From Lepus europaeus (lineage: Eukaryota > Chordata > Mammalia > Lagomorpha > Leporidae): 64,000 bases of DNA. The notes below the pieces were generated by a model. The model was not told the origin of the DNA. It did no database searches and saw nothing but the letters and a program-made list of their open reading frames with translations. Shown here in pieces: positions 44,077 through 55,807 of this stretch. The position numbers and the translations under genes are program-made. The DNA lies in the NCBI RefSeq assembly GCF_033115175.1, contig NC_084830.1:40679409-40743408 (forward strand). Direction: 5' to 3'. Each line of letters starts with the position of its first letter. Within the stretch, counting starts at the first letter, position 1.

Positions 44077-44114
44077 GATTATGTGTGGAGATATATATAT
44101 ATCCACACATAATC
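44077..44114. repeat. Perfect 13-bp inverted repeat around an AT core
   Basis: Left arm GATTATGTGTGGA (44077-44089), right arm TCCACACATAATC (44102-44114), spacer GATATATATATA, itself nearly self-complementary. A second (TA)n run follows at about 44127-44145. It is not part of a recognised SINE or LTR. Confidence 0.9.
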
Positions 44115-44474
44115 ATGCGAAGTATAATATATATATATATATATTCATGTGATGTGAACTGTGTTAATGGATGTAGAATTTTGTATCACACTTAGTCTGA
44201 GACTCTAAAGTGATATGAAATAGCACAAATACGTTTCTAAATTAAGATGTATCTTTAATATTTTCATGTTTTATAATAAATATTTATCTTTGAAAGATTT
44301 GTTTTACCATAGTTGTTGTGTCAAGTGCCTGTCAAGTATGATATTCACTTATTCAGACAGTAAAAATGTTTATCACAGTGCAATTCTTAACCGAGTATGG
44401 GAGTGTTTCTGTGTGTCGGAAAGGTGTGCAGTAGGCCATGACTCTGAGAACTGCAAAGAGTAGAGTTGAACATG

Positions 44475-44590
44475 AGAGGCCTGGTCCTTCCATCAGCGAT
44501 CGTGTAATCTTGGGCAAGTCATAAGTCATTTTCCTGCCGTGAGTCTCACTTTACTCATTTGTGAGATGAGCTGCATTTGATGTCCGGAAG
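44475..44590 (+). mobile_element. MIR relic
   Basis: GTAATCTTGGGCAAGTCATAAG followed by GAGTCTCACTTTACTCATTTG matches the MIR core. Confidence 0.6.
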
Positions 44591-45244
44591 TTGAGTCTGT
44601 GTGACTATGGGATGCTGCTTTATGAGGTGTATTTGACATATGGTAATTAACCCACTCTGCAATTTCAAGGTTTGATCGTTACTTCCTGCCTCAAACCTGT
44701 TCTTCTGCCCTTTCTGTACTCCTAATAGGTATTGAGGAGTAGGGGGCACAAAATAGTTCTGTCTAAACTCTTCCCACCATGTTTCATAGTTCTGTTTTTA
44801 TTTGTTTTGTTCTGTTTTTCCCTTTTTATTTTAAACTACTAAGGCTGGTGGCTTTAATTTGACCTGCATGAATTTAGCTCAATTACCGTCTCTTTTAATG
44901 ACACTTTCCCATAAAAATTTAGTGCAGGAAGGTTTTGTGTGGCACAAGCTCATTGGAAATAGTGTGCTCAAAGGAAAAGCACACAGACAGTACAAATGTC
45001 CCTTACCTCCTGGGGTTTGCAGTGTTTGATTTTTTGGTGGGTTGAGACTGTGACTCTTCTCTTTGGGAAGTCTGTTTAGGACGTCCTAAAACTAGCAAGT
45101 GACCAGTGAGAAACTGTTTTCCAAGGCACCTGTTACCTTTCTGTAATAATTGATTACCTGTGCCTGGGCACTGCTGAGTAGAAAGTCATTTTTGAGTTAT
45201 TCTTCAAAACACAAAGGGAGATTTTAGGGTTTTATTTTGCAGCT
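44591..45244. other. Unique intron sequence, nothing recognised
   Basis: About 650 bp without repeats or an exon-like reading. Confidence 0.35.
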
Positions 45245-45645
45245 GGAGAAACTTAAAAAAAATATTTGGAAAGCAGAGGGACAGAGAAGGGAGAGGAAGG
45301 AAGGAGGCATGGGGAGCAGAGAGAGAGGGAGAGGGAAAGGGAGATGGAGATGGAGATGGAGACAGAAAAAGAAGGTAGAGATACCTCTTCTATGGTATCC
45401 CAAATGGCCAGAACAGCCAGGTCTGCACCAGACTGAAGCTAGGAGCCAAACACTCCATCCAGGTGTCCCTCATGGGTGGTAGGGGCCCAAGCACTTGGAC
45501 CATCTTCCTCTGCATTCCCATGTGCATTAGCGGGGAGCTGGATCGGAAGTGGAGCAGCTGGGACTAGTACTGGCACTCATAGGGGATGCTAGCTAGTGTC
45601 ATTCCAAACAGCGACTTAACCTGCTGTGGCACAATGCTTGCCTGG
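45245..45645 (-). mobile_element. CSINE with expanded purine tract
   Basis: A GGAGAT/GAGAGG run of about 80 bp (45290-45370) lies in its 3' part. The head end is at CACAATGCTTGCC. Confidence 0.78.
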
Positions 45646-45727
45646 TGCTGGGAAAATTGAGGGTTGGAGTGTTTAGTTAAATGGCAAAAGCTAGACCCTA
45701 CATTAACTCAGCTTTATTTTTTTTTCT

Positions 45728-46322
45728 CTTTTCAAAGATTTTATTATTATTTGAAAGGCAGTGACAGAGAAATAGAGACCTAGATATTGAGATACTGTCT
45801 ATCCACTGCTTCTCTCCCCAAATGGCCACAATAGCCAGGGCTAGTCCAGCCTGGAAGTCCTGGGGCTGATGCTGTGGCGCAACAGGTGAATGCCCTGGCC
45901 TGAAACGCTGGCATCCCATTTGATCCGGCTGCTCCTCTTCCAATCCAGCTCTCTGTTGTGGCCTTAGATAGCAGTAGAAGATGACCCAAGTCCTTGGGCC
46001 CCTGCACCCATGTGGGAAACCTGGAAGAAGCTCCTGGCTCCTGGCTGCAGATCGGTGCAGCTCCGGCCATTGCAGCCATCTGGGGAGTGAACCAGCGGAT
46101 GGAAGACCGACCTCTCTGTCTCTCTCTCTGTAACTGTCTTCCAAATAAATAAAAATTTTTTAAAGCCTGGAACTCCATCCAGGTCTCCCACTTGGGTACA
46201 GGAGGCCATCTGCTGCTTTCTCAGGCCCATTAGCAGAGAGCTGGATTGGAAGCAGAGACTCTGTGGGATTTCTGCATTGCAGGTACCAGCTTAACCCACT
46301 GTGCCACAAGCCCGGCCCCTGT
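45728..46322 (-). mobile_element. CSINE split by a sense CSINE
   Basis: TTTATTATTATTTGAAAGGC to GTCCAGCCTGGAA, then after the insert GCCTGGAACTCCATCCAGG to CACAAGCCCGGCCCC. Confidence 0.85.
45862..46163 (+). mobile_element. CSINE nested in a CSINE, opposite orientation
   Basis: Head GGGGCTGATGCTGTGGCGCA. AGCCTGGAA flanks both ends as a target-site duplication. Confidence 0.9.
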
Positions 46323-46391
46323 AACTTTCTGTTTAGAAAAGGTACAGGAAGTTCTTCCTCTAATATACATCATGTAAATGTAGTTTTTTTT

Positions 46392-46704
46392 TTTCCAAAG
46401 ATTTTATTTTATGTATTTGAAAGGCAGAGTTAGAGAGGCAGAAAGAGATCTTCCTCCACTGGTTCACTCCCCAAATGACTGCAATGGCCACAGCTGAGCT
46501 GATCTGAAGCTAGGAGCCAGTAGTGTCTTTGGGGTCTCCCACACGAATACAGGGACCTGAGAACTTGGGCCATCTTTTGTTTTCCCAGACCATAACAGAG
46601 AGCTGGAGTGGAAGTGGAGTAGCCGGGACTTGAACTGGCGCCTGTATGGGATGCTGGTGCTGCAGGCTGGGGCTTTAACCTGCTGTGCCACAGCACCAGC
46701 CCCT
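46392..46704 (-). mobile_element. CSINE
   Basis: AAAGATTTTATTTTATGTAT to CACAGCACCAGCCCC. A (TG)n(TA)n microsatellite lies beyond it at 46748-46790. Confidence 0.88.
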
Positions 46705-46746
46705 ATATTGGTTCTTTATTAATATATGCACATACTGTGTATCTTC

Positions 46747-46789
<43 letters not shown>

Positions 46790-46814
46790 CTTGAAGCCAT
46801 TAAATAGTTTCCTA

Positions 46815-47114
46815 TTTTTTTAAAGTATTTATTTGAAAGTCAGAGTTAGAGAGATTGGAGAGACAGATCTTTGATCCTCTGGTTCACTCCCCAAATGGCC
46901 ATGATGGTCTGGGTCAGGTGCCAAGAACTCCATCTGGGTCTTGCATGTAGGTGGCAGGAGCCCAAGTATTTGAGTGATCTTTTGCTGCTTTCCCATGCAT
47001 GTTAGCAGGAAGCTGGATCTCAAGTAGAGCAGCCAGGACTTGAACTGGCACTCAAATGGGATGCTGGTGTTACAGGTGGTGTCTTAATCCACTGAGCCAC
47101 AACACTGGCCCCTC
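46815..47114 (-). mobile_element. CSINE
   Basis: AGTATTTATTTGAAAGTCAG to CACAACACTGGCCCC. Confidence 0.85.
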
Positions 47115-47344
47115 TTTATGATTCAGTATTTTATATGTCATTAATTTAGAGTATTATTTTAATAGAGAAAGAATAAATTCCTAGGGGAGTGTTTTAGTTT
47201 AGTTAGATATTCATCTAAAATAGGAACATGAAAAGCTTTGAATAAATAATAGTGATTTAATTTCATTAAGTCCCCCCCCCCCAAAAAAAAAAACACTTCT
47301 CACCTGAGCTGAAATTCTTTGTCTAAGGTTTATTCTGTTAGATT

Positions 47345-47405
47345 GACTTACTTTATTTTAAAGAGTTACAGAGAGGATGGGAGAGACAGAGAGAGGGGAG
47401 TGGGG
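47345..47405 (-). mobile_element. CSINE 3' fragment, antisense
   Basis: GACTTACTTTATTTTAAAGA plus a GA-rich run. It breaks where the next sense copy begins. Confidence 0.65.
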
Positions 47406-47706
47406 AGGGGGCTGGCTTTATGGGACAGTGGGTAGAGTCACTGCTTGTTATGGCAGTATACTATTTGAATGCCAGTTCAAGTCCGGGCTGCTTCACTTCC
47501 TATCCAGCTCCCTGCTGATGCACCAGGGAAAGCAGTAGAAGGTGCTTGGGCCCCTGCACCCACGTGGGAGACAAGGAAGAAGCTCCTGGCTTCTGCCTGG
47601 CCCTGCCCCAGTCGTTGCATTCATTTGCGGAGTGAACCAGTAGGATGGAGGATTTCTCTCTGTGTCTCTCCCTCTCTCTCTGTAACTTTGACTTTCAAAT
47701 AAATAA
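47406..47706 (+). mobile_element. CSINE
   Basis: GGGGGCTGGCTTTATGGGAC head, AAATAAATAAATAAT tail, then (TA)/(CA) microsatellite 47709-47756. Confidence 0.82.
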
Positions 47707-47756
47707 ATAATATATATATACACATATATACATACACACACACACACACATATATA

Positions 47757-48076
47757 TATTTGACAGGCAGAGTGGATAGTGAGAGAGAGAGACAGAGAGA
47801 AAGGTCTTCCTTTTTGCCGTTGGTTCACCCTCCAATGGCCGCTGCGGCCGGTGCATCTCGCTGATCCGAAGGCAGGAGCCAGGTGCTTCTCCTGGTCTCC
47901 CATGCGGGTGCAGGGCCCAAGCACTTGGGCCATCCTCCACTGCCTTCCCGGGCCATAGCAGAGAGCTGGCCTGGAAGGGGGCAACTGGGACAGAATCCGG
48001 CGCCCCAACCGGGACTAGAACCCGGTGTGCCGGGGCTGTAAGGCGGAGGATTAGCCTGTTAAGCCATGGCGCTGGC
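47757..48076 (-). mobile_element. Young-subfamily CSINE
   Basis: TTTGACAGGCAGAGTGGATA to CCATGGCGCTGGC. GCTGTAAGGCGGAGGATTAG marks the subfamily. Confidence 0.92.
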
Positions 48077-48079
48077 AAT

Positions 48080-48379
48080 ATAATAAATATTTTTAAAGAG
48101 CGCAACAGAGACAGACAGACAGATCTTCCATCTGCAGGTTCATGTCTCAAATGTTTGCAACAGCTAGGGCTGGATCAGACCAAAGCCAGGAATCAGGAAC
48201 TTCCTCCAGGTCTGTTTCATGGGGGCAGAGGTCCAAGCATGTAGGCAATAGTCCGCTGCTTTTCCAAGGGCATTAGCAGGGAGCTGGAAGTTTAGCATCA
48301 GGGACTCGAACTAGCACCCATATGGTATGTCATCACTACAGTTGGTGGCTTTACCCACTATGCCACAGAGCCGGCCCCT
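48080..48379 (-). mobile_element. CSINE
   Basis: AATATTTTTAAAGAGCGCAA to CACAGAGCCGGCCCC. Confidence 0.82.
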
Positions 48380-48612
48380 GCTCCACTTTTGATCCAGCTT
48401 CCTGCCAGTGCACCTGGGAGATAATAGTTGATGGCTCAAGTACTTGGGTCCCTGCAGCTCATGTGAGAGATCCTGATGGAGTACCTGGCTTGTGACTTCA
48501 GCCTGTCCCAGCTTGGCTGTTGTAGGCATTTGGGGAGTGAACTAGCAGATAGAAAATCTTAATCTTTGTCTTTCTCTCTATTACCCTGTCTTTTAAATAA
48601 ATCTTTTAAAAA
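48380..48612 (+). mobile_element. CSINE, 5'-truncated
   Basis: Begins at TGCTCCACTTTTGATCCAGC and ends TTTAAATAAATC. Its missing head faces the head of the antisense copy. Confidence 0.8.
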
Positions 48613-48650
48613 AGTTTCAGTTGTTCAGTGTTAGCAAGTGTTTATTGAGG

Positions 48651-48717
48651 TTGTTTTTTTTTTTTTTTAAAGATTTATTCATTTAGTTGAAAGTCAGAGC
48701 TACACAGAGAGAGGAAA

Positions 48718-48756
<39 letters not shown>

Positions 48757-49006
48757 CTTCCATCCGATGGTTCACTCCCCAATTGGCCGCAACGGCCAGA
48801 GCTGCACTGATAGGAGCCAGGAACTTCTTCCCAGTCTTCCACGTGGGTGCAGGGTCCCAAGGACTTGGACCATCCTCCTCTGCCCTCCCAGGCCATAGCA
48901 GAAAGCTGGACCAGAAGTGGAGCAGCTGGGTCTCAAACCGGCGCTCATATGGGATGCCGGCGCTTCAGGCCAGGGCGTTAACCCGCTGCACCACAGCACT
49001 GGCCCC
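48651..49006 (-). mobile_element. CSINE inserted in an L2 relic
   Basis: Target-site duplication TTATTGAGG (48642-48650 and 49007-49015), with a (GA)n run of about 32 bp (48721-48753). Confidence 0.92.
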
Positions 49007-49110
49007 TTATTGAGGGCTTGTTTTGGACCAGATACTTGGGCTACATCAAAGAAGAAGAGAGGCAAAAATTCCTACCTCTGTAGAGCTCACATTCTGCTGA
49101 CACGTTTCTT
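49007..49110 (-). mobile_element. L2 relic
   Basis: TTATTGAGGGCTTGTTTTGG, ACCAGATACTTGGGC and AGAGCTCACATTCTGCTG fit antisense L2. Confidence 0.6.
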
Positions 49111-49291
49111 TTGCATAAATGCTTTTTTAAAATTTATGTAGTGTTTAATATCCATGTATTTCATCTACTTGAAATGTAGTCTTACAAACAATTGTAATCG
49201 GTTACAAATAAATGGGAAACCTGACTGAACTGTTTGTAATATCTCTAAATAAATGATTTATTATGTTCTCATTTCTGGTTCAGGGCTGCTT

Positions 49292-49553
49292 TTTTTTCTA
49301 AATGAATTTATTTGAAAGAGTTACATAGACAGGCAAAGGCAGAGAGAGATAGCTTCCATTTGCTGGTTTTCCAGAGCCAGCTTCATCCGAGTGTCCCATG
49401 AGGAGGGTGCAGAGGTCTTCGGCCATCTCCCACTGCTTTCCCAAGTGCATTAGCAGGGAGCTGGATCGGAAATGGATCAGGGTTGAACCGGTGCCCATAT
49501 GGGATGCCTCTGCTGCAGGCACCTTCACCTGCTGTGCCGCAGTGCTGGCCCCA
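49292..49553 (-). mobile_element. CSINE
   Basis: GAATTTATTTGAAAGAGTTA to GCCGCAGTGCTGGCCCC. A middle block is deleted. Confidence 0.82.
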
Positions 49554-49679
49554 GGGCTCTTCCTTTGCTATGAGCCTGTTGGTGCCGTCTGGAAGAGCTG
49601 GGAGGTGACCTTTGAGATCAGGCTCAGTGTTGTCTTTGCATCCTTAGTACCTCAGTAAATTAGTGCATTTTTTTTTTTT

Positions 49680-49975
49680 AAGTTAAAGATTTATTTATTT
49701 GAAAGACAGAATTAAAGAGACAGAGGGAGAGACTTCATTCTCCAAATGGCCGCAACAGCTGGGGCTGGGCCAGGCCAAAGCCAGGAGCCTAGAATTCCCG
49801 TCTGGGTCTTCTATGTGGGTGGCAGGGGCCCAAGCACTTGGACCATCTTCCGCTGCTTTCCTAGCGTCGGCAGGGATCTGGATCAGAAGTAGAGCAGTGG
49901 AGACTTGAAAGATCACTCAGGAGATGCTGGCGTCACAGGTGGTGGCTTAACCTGCTGTGCAGCAGTGTTGCCCCC
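49680..49975 (-). mobile_element. CSINE
   Basis: GATTTATTTATTTGAAAGAC to GCAGCAGTGTTGCCCCC. Confidence 0.83.
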
Positions 49976-49977
49976 GC

Positions 49978-50226
49978 TCCTGCCTTTGGATTGATCTCAT
50001 CCGCTGCTTCCCAGCCCAAATGGCCACAATGACTGGGACTGGTCCAAACCAAAGCCAGGAGCCCAGAACTCCATCGGGGTCTCCCGCATGGGTGGCAGGG
50101 GCCCAGGCACTTGGGCCATCCTTCACTGCTTTCACAGGTGCTCATATTATCAGGGAGCAGGATCTCATGACACTGCAACCAGCACTGGATTGGGGATGCC
50201 ATTGTTTTAGGCAGAATGCCAGCCCC
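49978..50226 (-). mobile_element. Old CSINE, tail missing
   Basis: CAGCCCAAATGGCCACAATG to GCAGAATGCCAGCCCC. Confidence 0.7.
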
Positions 50227-50328
50227 TTAGTATATATTCTTATTAAGTCGGTTTGGACTTCAAAAGCAAGCAAAATATTTCAGTAAAAATTAGTTCTTAT
50301 AACTGTGTTGAAATAAGTAAATATAAAT

Positions 50329-50640
50329 GGGGCTGGTGCATACCAGTATCCCATATGGGCACCTGTCTGAGTTCCGAGTGCTGCACTTCTGATCAGCTCC
50401 CTGCTGATGTGCTTGAGAAGCAGTAGAAGATGGCCCAAGGAACTTAGGCCTCTGCACTCATACATGGGACACCCGGAAGAAGCTCCTGGCTCCTGGTTTT
50501 GGATTGGCCCCAGCTCCTGCCATTGTGGCCATTTGTGGGAATGACCAGTGGATGGAAGATCTCTTTCTCTTTCTCTCTCTCTCCCTCCCTCCCTCCCTCT
50601 CTCTCTAACTCTGCCTTTCAAGTAAATAAATAAATAATTT
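50329..50640 (+). mobile_element. CSINE, part of head deleted
   Basis: GGGGCTGGTGCATACCAGTATC, lacking about 30 bp of the usual head. (CCCT)n and (AAAT)n tail. Confidence 0.82.
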
Positions 50641-50859
50641 ATTTTAAGAGAAGAATAAAGAATGATTAAATTGTTTGAATTTTTCCCTTCATGTAATATT
50701 AGTCCCCATAACATTGAGGGACGTAGCACATTATAAGTTCCCTTGCCTTTTTCCCACCTGTCCATATTTTGTGTTAGGAGGTCCTCTGAAAATGGTGGTC
50801 CTTGATCTGTGTGTTTGTATTTGTGGGTGTTTGTATTTCTTTGGTGAGGTTGACTTTTA

Positions 50860-51020
50860 TTTATCTCTTTTTCTCTTTCTTTCCATTTTAAACATTTTCA
50901 AAACATGCAGAAAAATTGAAAGAGTGAATAGTGATTTACCTCATTATGTCTTAGATCTAGTAATTAACATTTTGTCATTTGAAAAATATTTGTAAGTAAC
51001 TTTTGAACTTGTAGACATTG
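50860..51020 (-). mobile_element. Old L1 3' relic
   Basis: AACATGCAGAAAAATTGAAA with AGTAATTAACATTTTGTCAT fits antisense old L1 3' UTR. Confidence 0.5.
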
Positions 51021-51039
51021 TAGTATTTCATTTTGATTT

Positions 51040-51377
51040 TTTAATATTTATTATATTTACTTGAAAGACAAGGTTACAGAGAGAGGGTGAGAGAGTGCGA
51101 GCGAGCAAGCGAGCAAGCATGGGCACTGGTTCACTCCCCAGACGGTTGCAGTGGCCAGAGCTGAGCAGATCCAAAGTAAGGAACCAGGAGCCTCTTCCAG
51201 GTCTCCCTTGAAGGTGCAGGGACCCAAAGACTTGGGCCATCTTCTGTTGCTTTCCCAGGTGCATTAGCAGGGAGGTGGATTGGAAGTCAAGCAGCTGGAT
51301 TCAAACCGGTGCCTATATGGGATGCCAGCGCTGCAGGCTGGGGCTTTTAACCTGCTGCACCGCAATGCCGGGCCCGA
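51040..51377 (-). mobile_element. CSINE
   Basis: TTATTATATTTACTTGAAAG to CGCAATGCCGGGCCC. Confidence 0.85.
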
Positions 51378-51556
51378 TATTTCATCTTTAAATACATGTG
51401 CTCATGTCTCCTAAATATGAAGCACTTAAAGAAATAAAAATTTCTTAATATCTAGTAGTCATTTGTCATTTTTTCCTCCACCTGTTCTCAATATATCTGT
51501 AATAGGGTGCCTTTTAAAGTCAGAATTCAGGGTTCACACTGCATTTGTTCTCATTT

Positions 51557-51581
51557 TTTTTTTTTTTGGACAGGCAGAGTG

Positions 51582-51623
<42 letters not shown>

Positions 51624-51910
51624 TCTTCCTTTTGCCGTTGGTTCACCCTCCAATGGCCGGCGCGGCCGGCGCGCTGCGGCTGGCGCACCGCGCGCTGATC
51701 TGAAGCCAGGAGCCAGGTGCTTCTCCTGGTTTCCCATGTGGGTGCAGGGCCCAAGCACTTGGGCCATCCTCCACTGCACTCCCTGGCCACAGCAGAGAGC
51801 TGGACTGGAAGAGGGGCAACCGGGACAGAATCCGGCGCCCCGGTGGGACTAGAACCCGGTGTGCCGGCAGCGCAAGGCGGAGGATTAGCCTAGTGAGCCG
51901 CGGTGCTGGC
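51557..51910 (-). mobile_element. Young-subfamily CSINE, CpG-rich
   Basis: Perfect target-site duplication TGTTCTCATTT (51546-51556 and 51911-51921). The centre GCCGGCGCGGCCGGCGCGCT has lost few CpGs, consistent with recent insertion. Confidence 0.95.
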
Positions 51911-51971
51911 TGTTCTCATTTAATTTTATCATGGTGTCATTTTTTTTTTTTTGCCCCCCAAAAATCTGTAG

Positions 51972-52278
51972 GACCAGTATTGTGGCACAGTGGATCAAGC
52001 TGCTGCATGTAAAGCTGGTACCCCACATCAGAGGATGGGTTCAAGTCCCAGTTGCTGTGTTTCTGATCCAGCTCGTGCCTGGAAAAGTAGCAGAAGATAT
52101 CCCAAATGCTTAGGTTCTTGCCATGATTCTGGGGGACCTGGATGGAGTTCCAGGATCCTGGCTTTGGCCTGGCTCAGCGCTGCCTGTTGTGGTCATTTGG
52201 GGAGTGAATGAGGTGGTAGAAAATGGCTCACTCTATCTTTGTCTCTGTCTCTCATTTGCCTTTCTAGTAAATAATCTT
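51972..52278 (+). mobile_element. CSINE
   Basis: GGACCAGTATTGTGGCACAG head, AGTAAATAATC tail. Confidence 0.8.
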
Positions 52279-52279
52279 A

Positions 52280-54424
52280 AAAAGGGCCATAGTTATTTGA
52301 TACTCAGATCAATCTATGTCAAAGCAGAATTGTGTTAAAATTTTCAGTAACCTTTAGTTCTAGGCATGATATTATCATTTGTCAGAGGTATGTATGTGTG
52401 TTTTGAGGAATTTCAATGCCTAGCTCATGAAGTCTTGCACCTTCTGTGGGATTTGCAAATATTTTGCATTGGTTTGCGTTATATTGTTGGCTAAAACTCT
52501 AAGGTCGCCTTAGCTTGACCATAAAGGATGTGGAAGTGATTGGCCAGGTTTTGTACTTAAGCTCGCGAGGATGTTTGCAGAGCATTTTTCTGAGAGATCA
52601 GTGGTTGGTGAGGGGTTTGGCCATGTCAGCTTTTGTTTCTTTAGGCAGGCTCCTGACTTGCAGGGCTGAGGAAGTGAGAGCATGTATCAGTGAGTGTTAC
52701 TGGATGTGACTGGAGAGTTGGCTTGTCAGTGTTACGTTCGTCACTAGGATGTATAAAAATGTGGCTTTTCTGTTGATGACTCTTAAGGTTATCTTTTATT
52801 TTGGGCAAAGATTTGCTGTGAAGATGAATCTGTGGTTGGTTTTGTAAATAAGATATTTGTAATAAATGTCCAAGGAAGCTTGCAGGTGAAGATTTATATA
52901 AAGTTGTGTTTGTTTTATAGCACTACTAAAAAGAGTTAATCAGGATGTATCAAAGAGGAGTCATAAATGAGGCTTTATTAACATAAATATATCAAAGAAT
53001 TTGTAACCTATAGACCCAGAGCACAAGACTGTGTTAAGGTCTTCTTTGATCCTCATGCTGACTTTTTTATTGCTAGGCAGTAAACCACCCTGAGCTTGAG
53101 GGGAAAGACGATGCTCATTTATTATGATCTCAGAGTCCTGGGCTGGCTCAGTGCTTCTTGGGAGTGGAAATTGGTGGTAACTGGGTTCATCCGGAAGGAA
53201 GCCTCACTCAGCCAGAGGCTGGGAAGCTGGAGGTCCTCTGTGTGCTTTCTCTGGTGGAAGGCTTCCTTCTGGGGCAGCTGAGTTTGAAAGGCCTGGGAAG
53301 GGAGAGCCGGGTGGAGTGCCTTCTTGTGAGCTGGCCTTTGAGGTCACGCAGCAGACTTCTGCCGCCTCCTCTCTTGGAGAAGCAAGTCACAGGCCAGCCG
53401 GCAATCAAGGACAGTGACTGGACGCTGCCTCTTGACGGGGGGACTGTCAGAGGAGTTACAGTATTTAAAAAATGACCACAGCCACAGAGAGATGAAGGTT
53501 CCAGGGGTGTTGCAGAAGATTGTTAACATGTGTGAGAGTATCTCAGGAAGTTCATGGGGAATGTATATTCTGAATTTTTTGAGTCAAAGTAAACTTTTCT
53601 ATATTTTATGAGCTTTGGAAGTACCGTTGTATTTGAAAATAGGAACAGTGAAGACTTGACGTTTTGGCTTTAGACATAATGAACTTTCTGGACTTGTAAC
53701 TACTAAGGAACGTAGTATTTCCAGGCAGAAGTATTGAACTTCCCTCCACCCCCACAGTGAGCACCCAGGAGCCGATATGAATGTGTTTCTTTGCCATCAC
53801 TAGTGTTGCTTGTATAGTCAGGTGGTTGATTGGGTATATTCGTTAGGAAATGTGAATATTTGCTGTGTCCTGAGACTTAAAGATTGAAATGTGGGCTAGT
53901 GATTAAGTTCTCTGCTAAGACCGTGCTGTCACAGGGTACGTCATGTGAAATAGTATTTTCTTTGGATAATGAGTTGGGAGAAAACACTTTCCTCTGCTCT
54001 CACACCATGGTGATGAACGGAGAAGACCCTGACTGCTAGAGGAGTGGGGACTTCTCCCTGCCAGCAGGGGCTGGGTTCTGAAGGAGACAGCAGTGGTGTC
54101 CTCTAAGTCAATTCCATTTTGACACCTCCCTGGAGACAACATCAGATCCTGCAGGTTTGGGGCTTTCCTCGCCTCCCTACTGGCAGGCTACAAGCTGGAG
54201 TTCCCCTCACCCCCTCAGGAAGTTTGATTAATTTGCCTGAGTGGCTTATAGGGCCAGACAGACATTTGTAGTTTATTGTAAAGGATATTTTAAATAGGGG
54301 AGAGGGGACCAGCCAGATGAAGAGATACATAGGGCGAGATCCGGAGGGGTTTGAGCACACGAGCTGTGGGATTGGGGTATGCATCCTTGCAGGTTGTGGC
54401 CTTGTTGTTTACCTTCTTGGAAGG
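52280..54424. other. Unique intron stretch of about 2.1 kb
   Basis: The longest SINE-free stretch in the intron portion. No ORF resembles UBR5 or another known protein. It is moderately GC-rich at 53150-53450. Confidence 0.45.
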
Positions 54425-54606
54425 CTCTGTGGGTTCAGCTGCTCACAAGCTATAACAGTGCCAGTTCCAGTCGTGGCTTCTCTGAGCTAAGGTACTTGGC
54501 AAAGCAGGGGATGATGACTTGGGATCCTGCCACCTATGTAGGAGACCGCCATGGAGTTCTGGTTCCTGCGTTGGGCCTGGCCCAGACTTGGCTGTTGGGC
54601 TTTTAG
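54425..54606 (+). mobile_element. Old CSINE, degraded
   Basis: GGATGATGACTTGGGATCC, GTAGGAGACCGCCATGGAG, GGCCTGGCCCAGACTTGGC. Confidence 0.55.
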
Positions 54607-55120
54607 GAAGGCTACATTACATGACTGATTAAATTCTTGGCCATTGGTGATCAATTTAACCTTCATCTTACCCCTCCCTGGAGATTGATGGGTAGGGCTA
54701 AAAGCCCGCCTTCTACTCCTGCCTTGGTATTTCCAGTGATTAGTTCTCATCCTAAAGCTAACTAGGGACTGCATAGAATAAGACACTTTCCCAAGTATTT
54801 CAAGAGTTGTATGCCTTGAAATGGGACAAAGAGCAAGTATGTATTTCACAGTGTCACAGATAAGAACTGCTTGGCTCCCTTGTCCATTTGATCAGACAAC
54901 TTGAGGACTGAATGATTTCTTTTTTGTTTTAGAGGCACATCTGTCTGAAATGACTAGGGTTTACAATTGCTGTGAATATGTTTTTAATCATTTGCACGGC
55001 TACTGTGTGCCAGGCATTGTACTAGGTACTGAATGTGCAGTGGCTTTCAAAAAAAAAAAAAACCTTAAAGTCAGTTCCAAAAGAAGAACCCAAAACTCTT
55101 TTTGAATAAATGTGTAGCCT
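54607..55120. other. Mostly unique, with an L2/MIR relic
   Basis: ACTGTGTGCCAGGCATTGTA and CTAGGTACTGAATGTG at 54990-55050 fit antisense L2. The rest is unassigned. Confidence 0.5.
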
Positions 55121-55447
55121 GGGGGATGGCATTGTGACGCAGGTTAAGCTGCTGCCGCCTGCCCACTGCCTGTGACACCAGCATCCCCTATGGGTGCTGG
55201 TCTGAGGCTTGGCTGCTCACTTCCAGCTCCCTGTTAGTGTGCCTGGGAAAGCAGTGGAATATGGCCCTGTGCTTGGGCCCCTGCAGCCGCGTGGAAGACC
55301 TGGATAAAGCTCCTGGCTTCAGCCAGGCACAGCCCTGGCTGTTGTGGCCATCTGGGGAGTGAACTAGCAGATGGAAAATCCCTACCCCTACCCCATTCCA
55401 CCTGCCCCCAGCCCTGACATCCAAATAAATAAATCTTTTTTTAAAAA
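55121..55447 (+). mobile_element. CSINE
   Basis: GGGGGATGGCATTGTGACGC head, AAATAAATAAATC tail. Confidence 0.82.
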
Positions 55448-55507
55448 GAGTAGCTTGCTGTTGTGATGAATAGGAAGAAGACATATATTTACATCTAAAG
55501 TTTTAAA

Positions 55508-55786
55508 CATTTTTTTATTTATCTGAAAGATCTCATATTTGCTGGTTTACTTCCCAAATGCAAGACCCTAGGATGGACCAGCTGAAAGCCAGGAGCTAGT
55601 AGTTCAGACTGGGTCCAGCTAGTTAAGGGTCCAGCTACTTGGGCCATCACCTGCTGCCTTCCAGGGTACACATTAGCAGAAAGCTGGAATGGAGAGTGGA
55701 GCTGGAATTTGAGCCCAGGCACTCTGATATGGGCTGCCGGCATCCCAGCTAGCAGCTTAACTCAGTGTGTGACATGCCAATCCCTG
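55508..55786 (-). mobile_element. Old CSINE
   Basis: TTTTTTATTTATCTGAAAGA, ACACATTAGCAGAAAGCTGG, GTGTGTGACATGCCAATCCC. Confidence 0.65.
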
Positions 55787-55807
55787 ATATGCTACTTTGT
55801 TGCTTTT

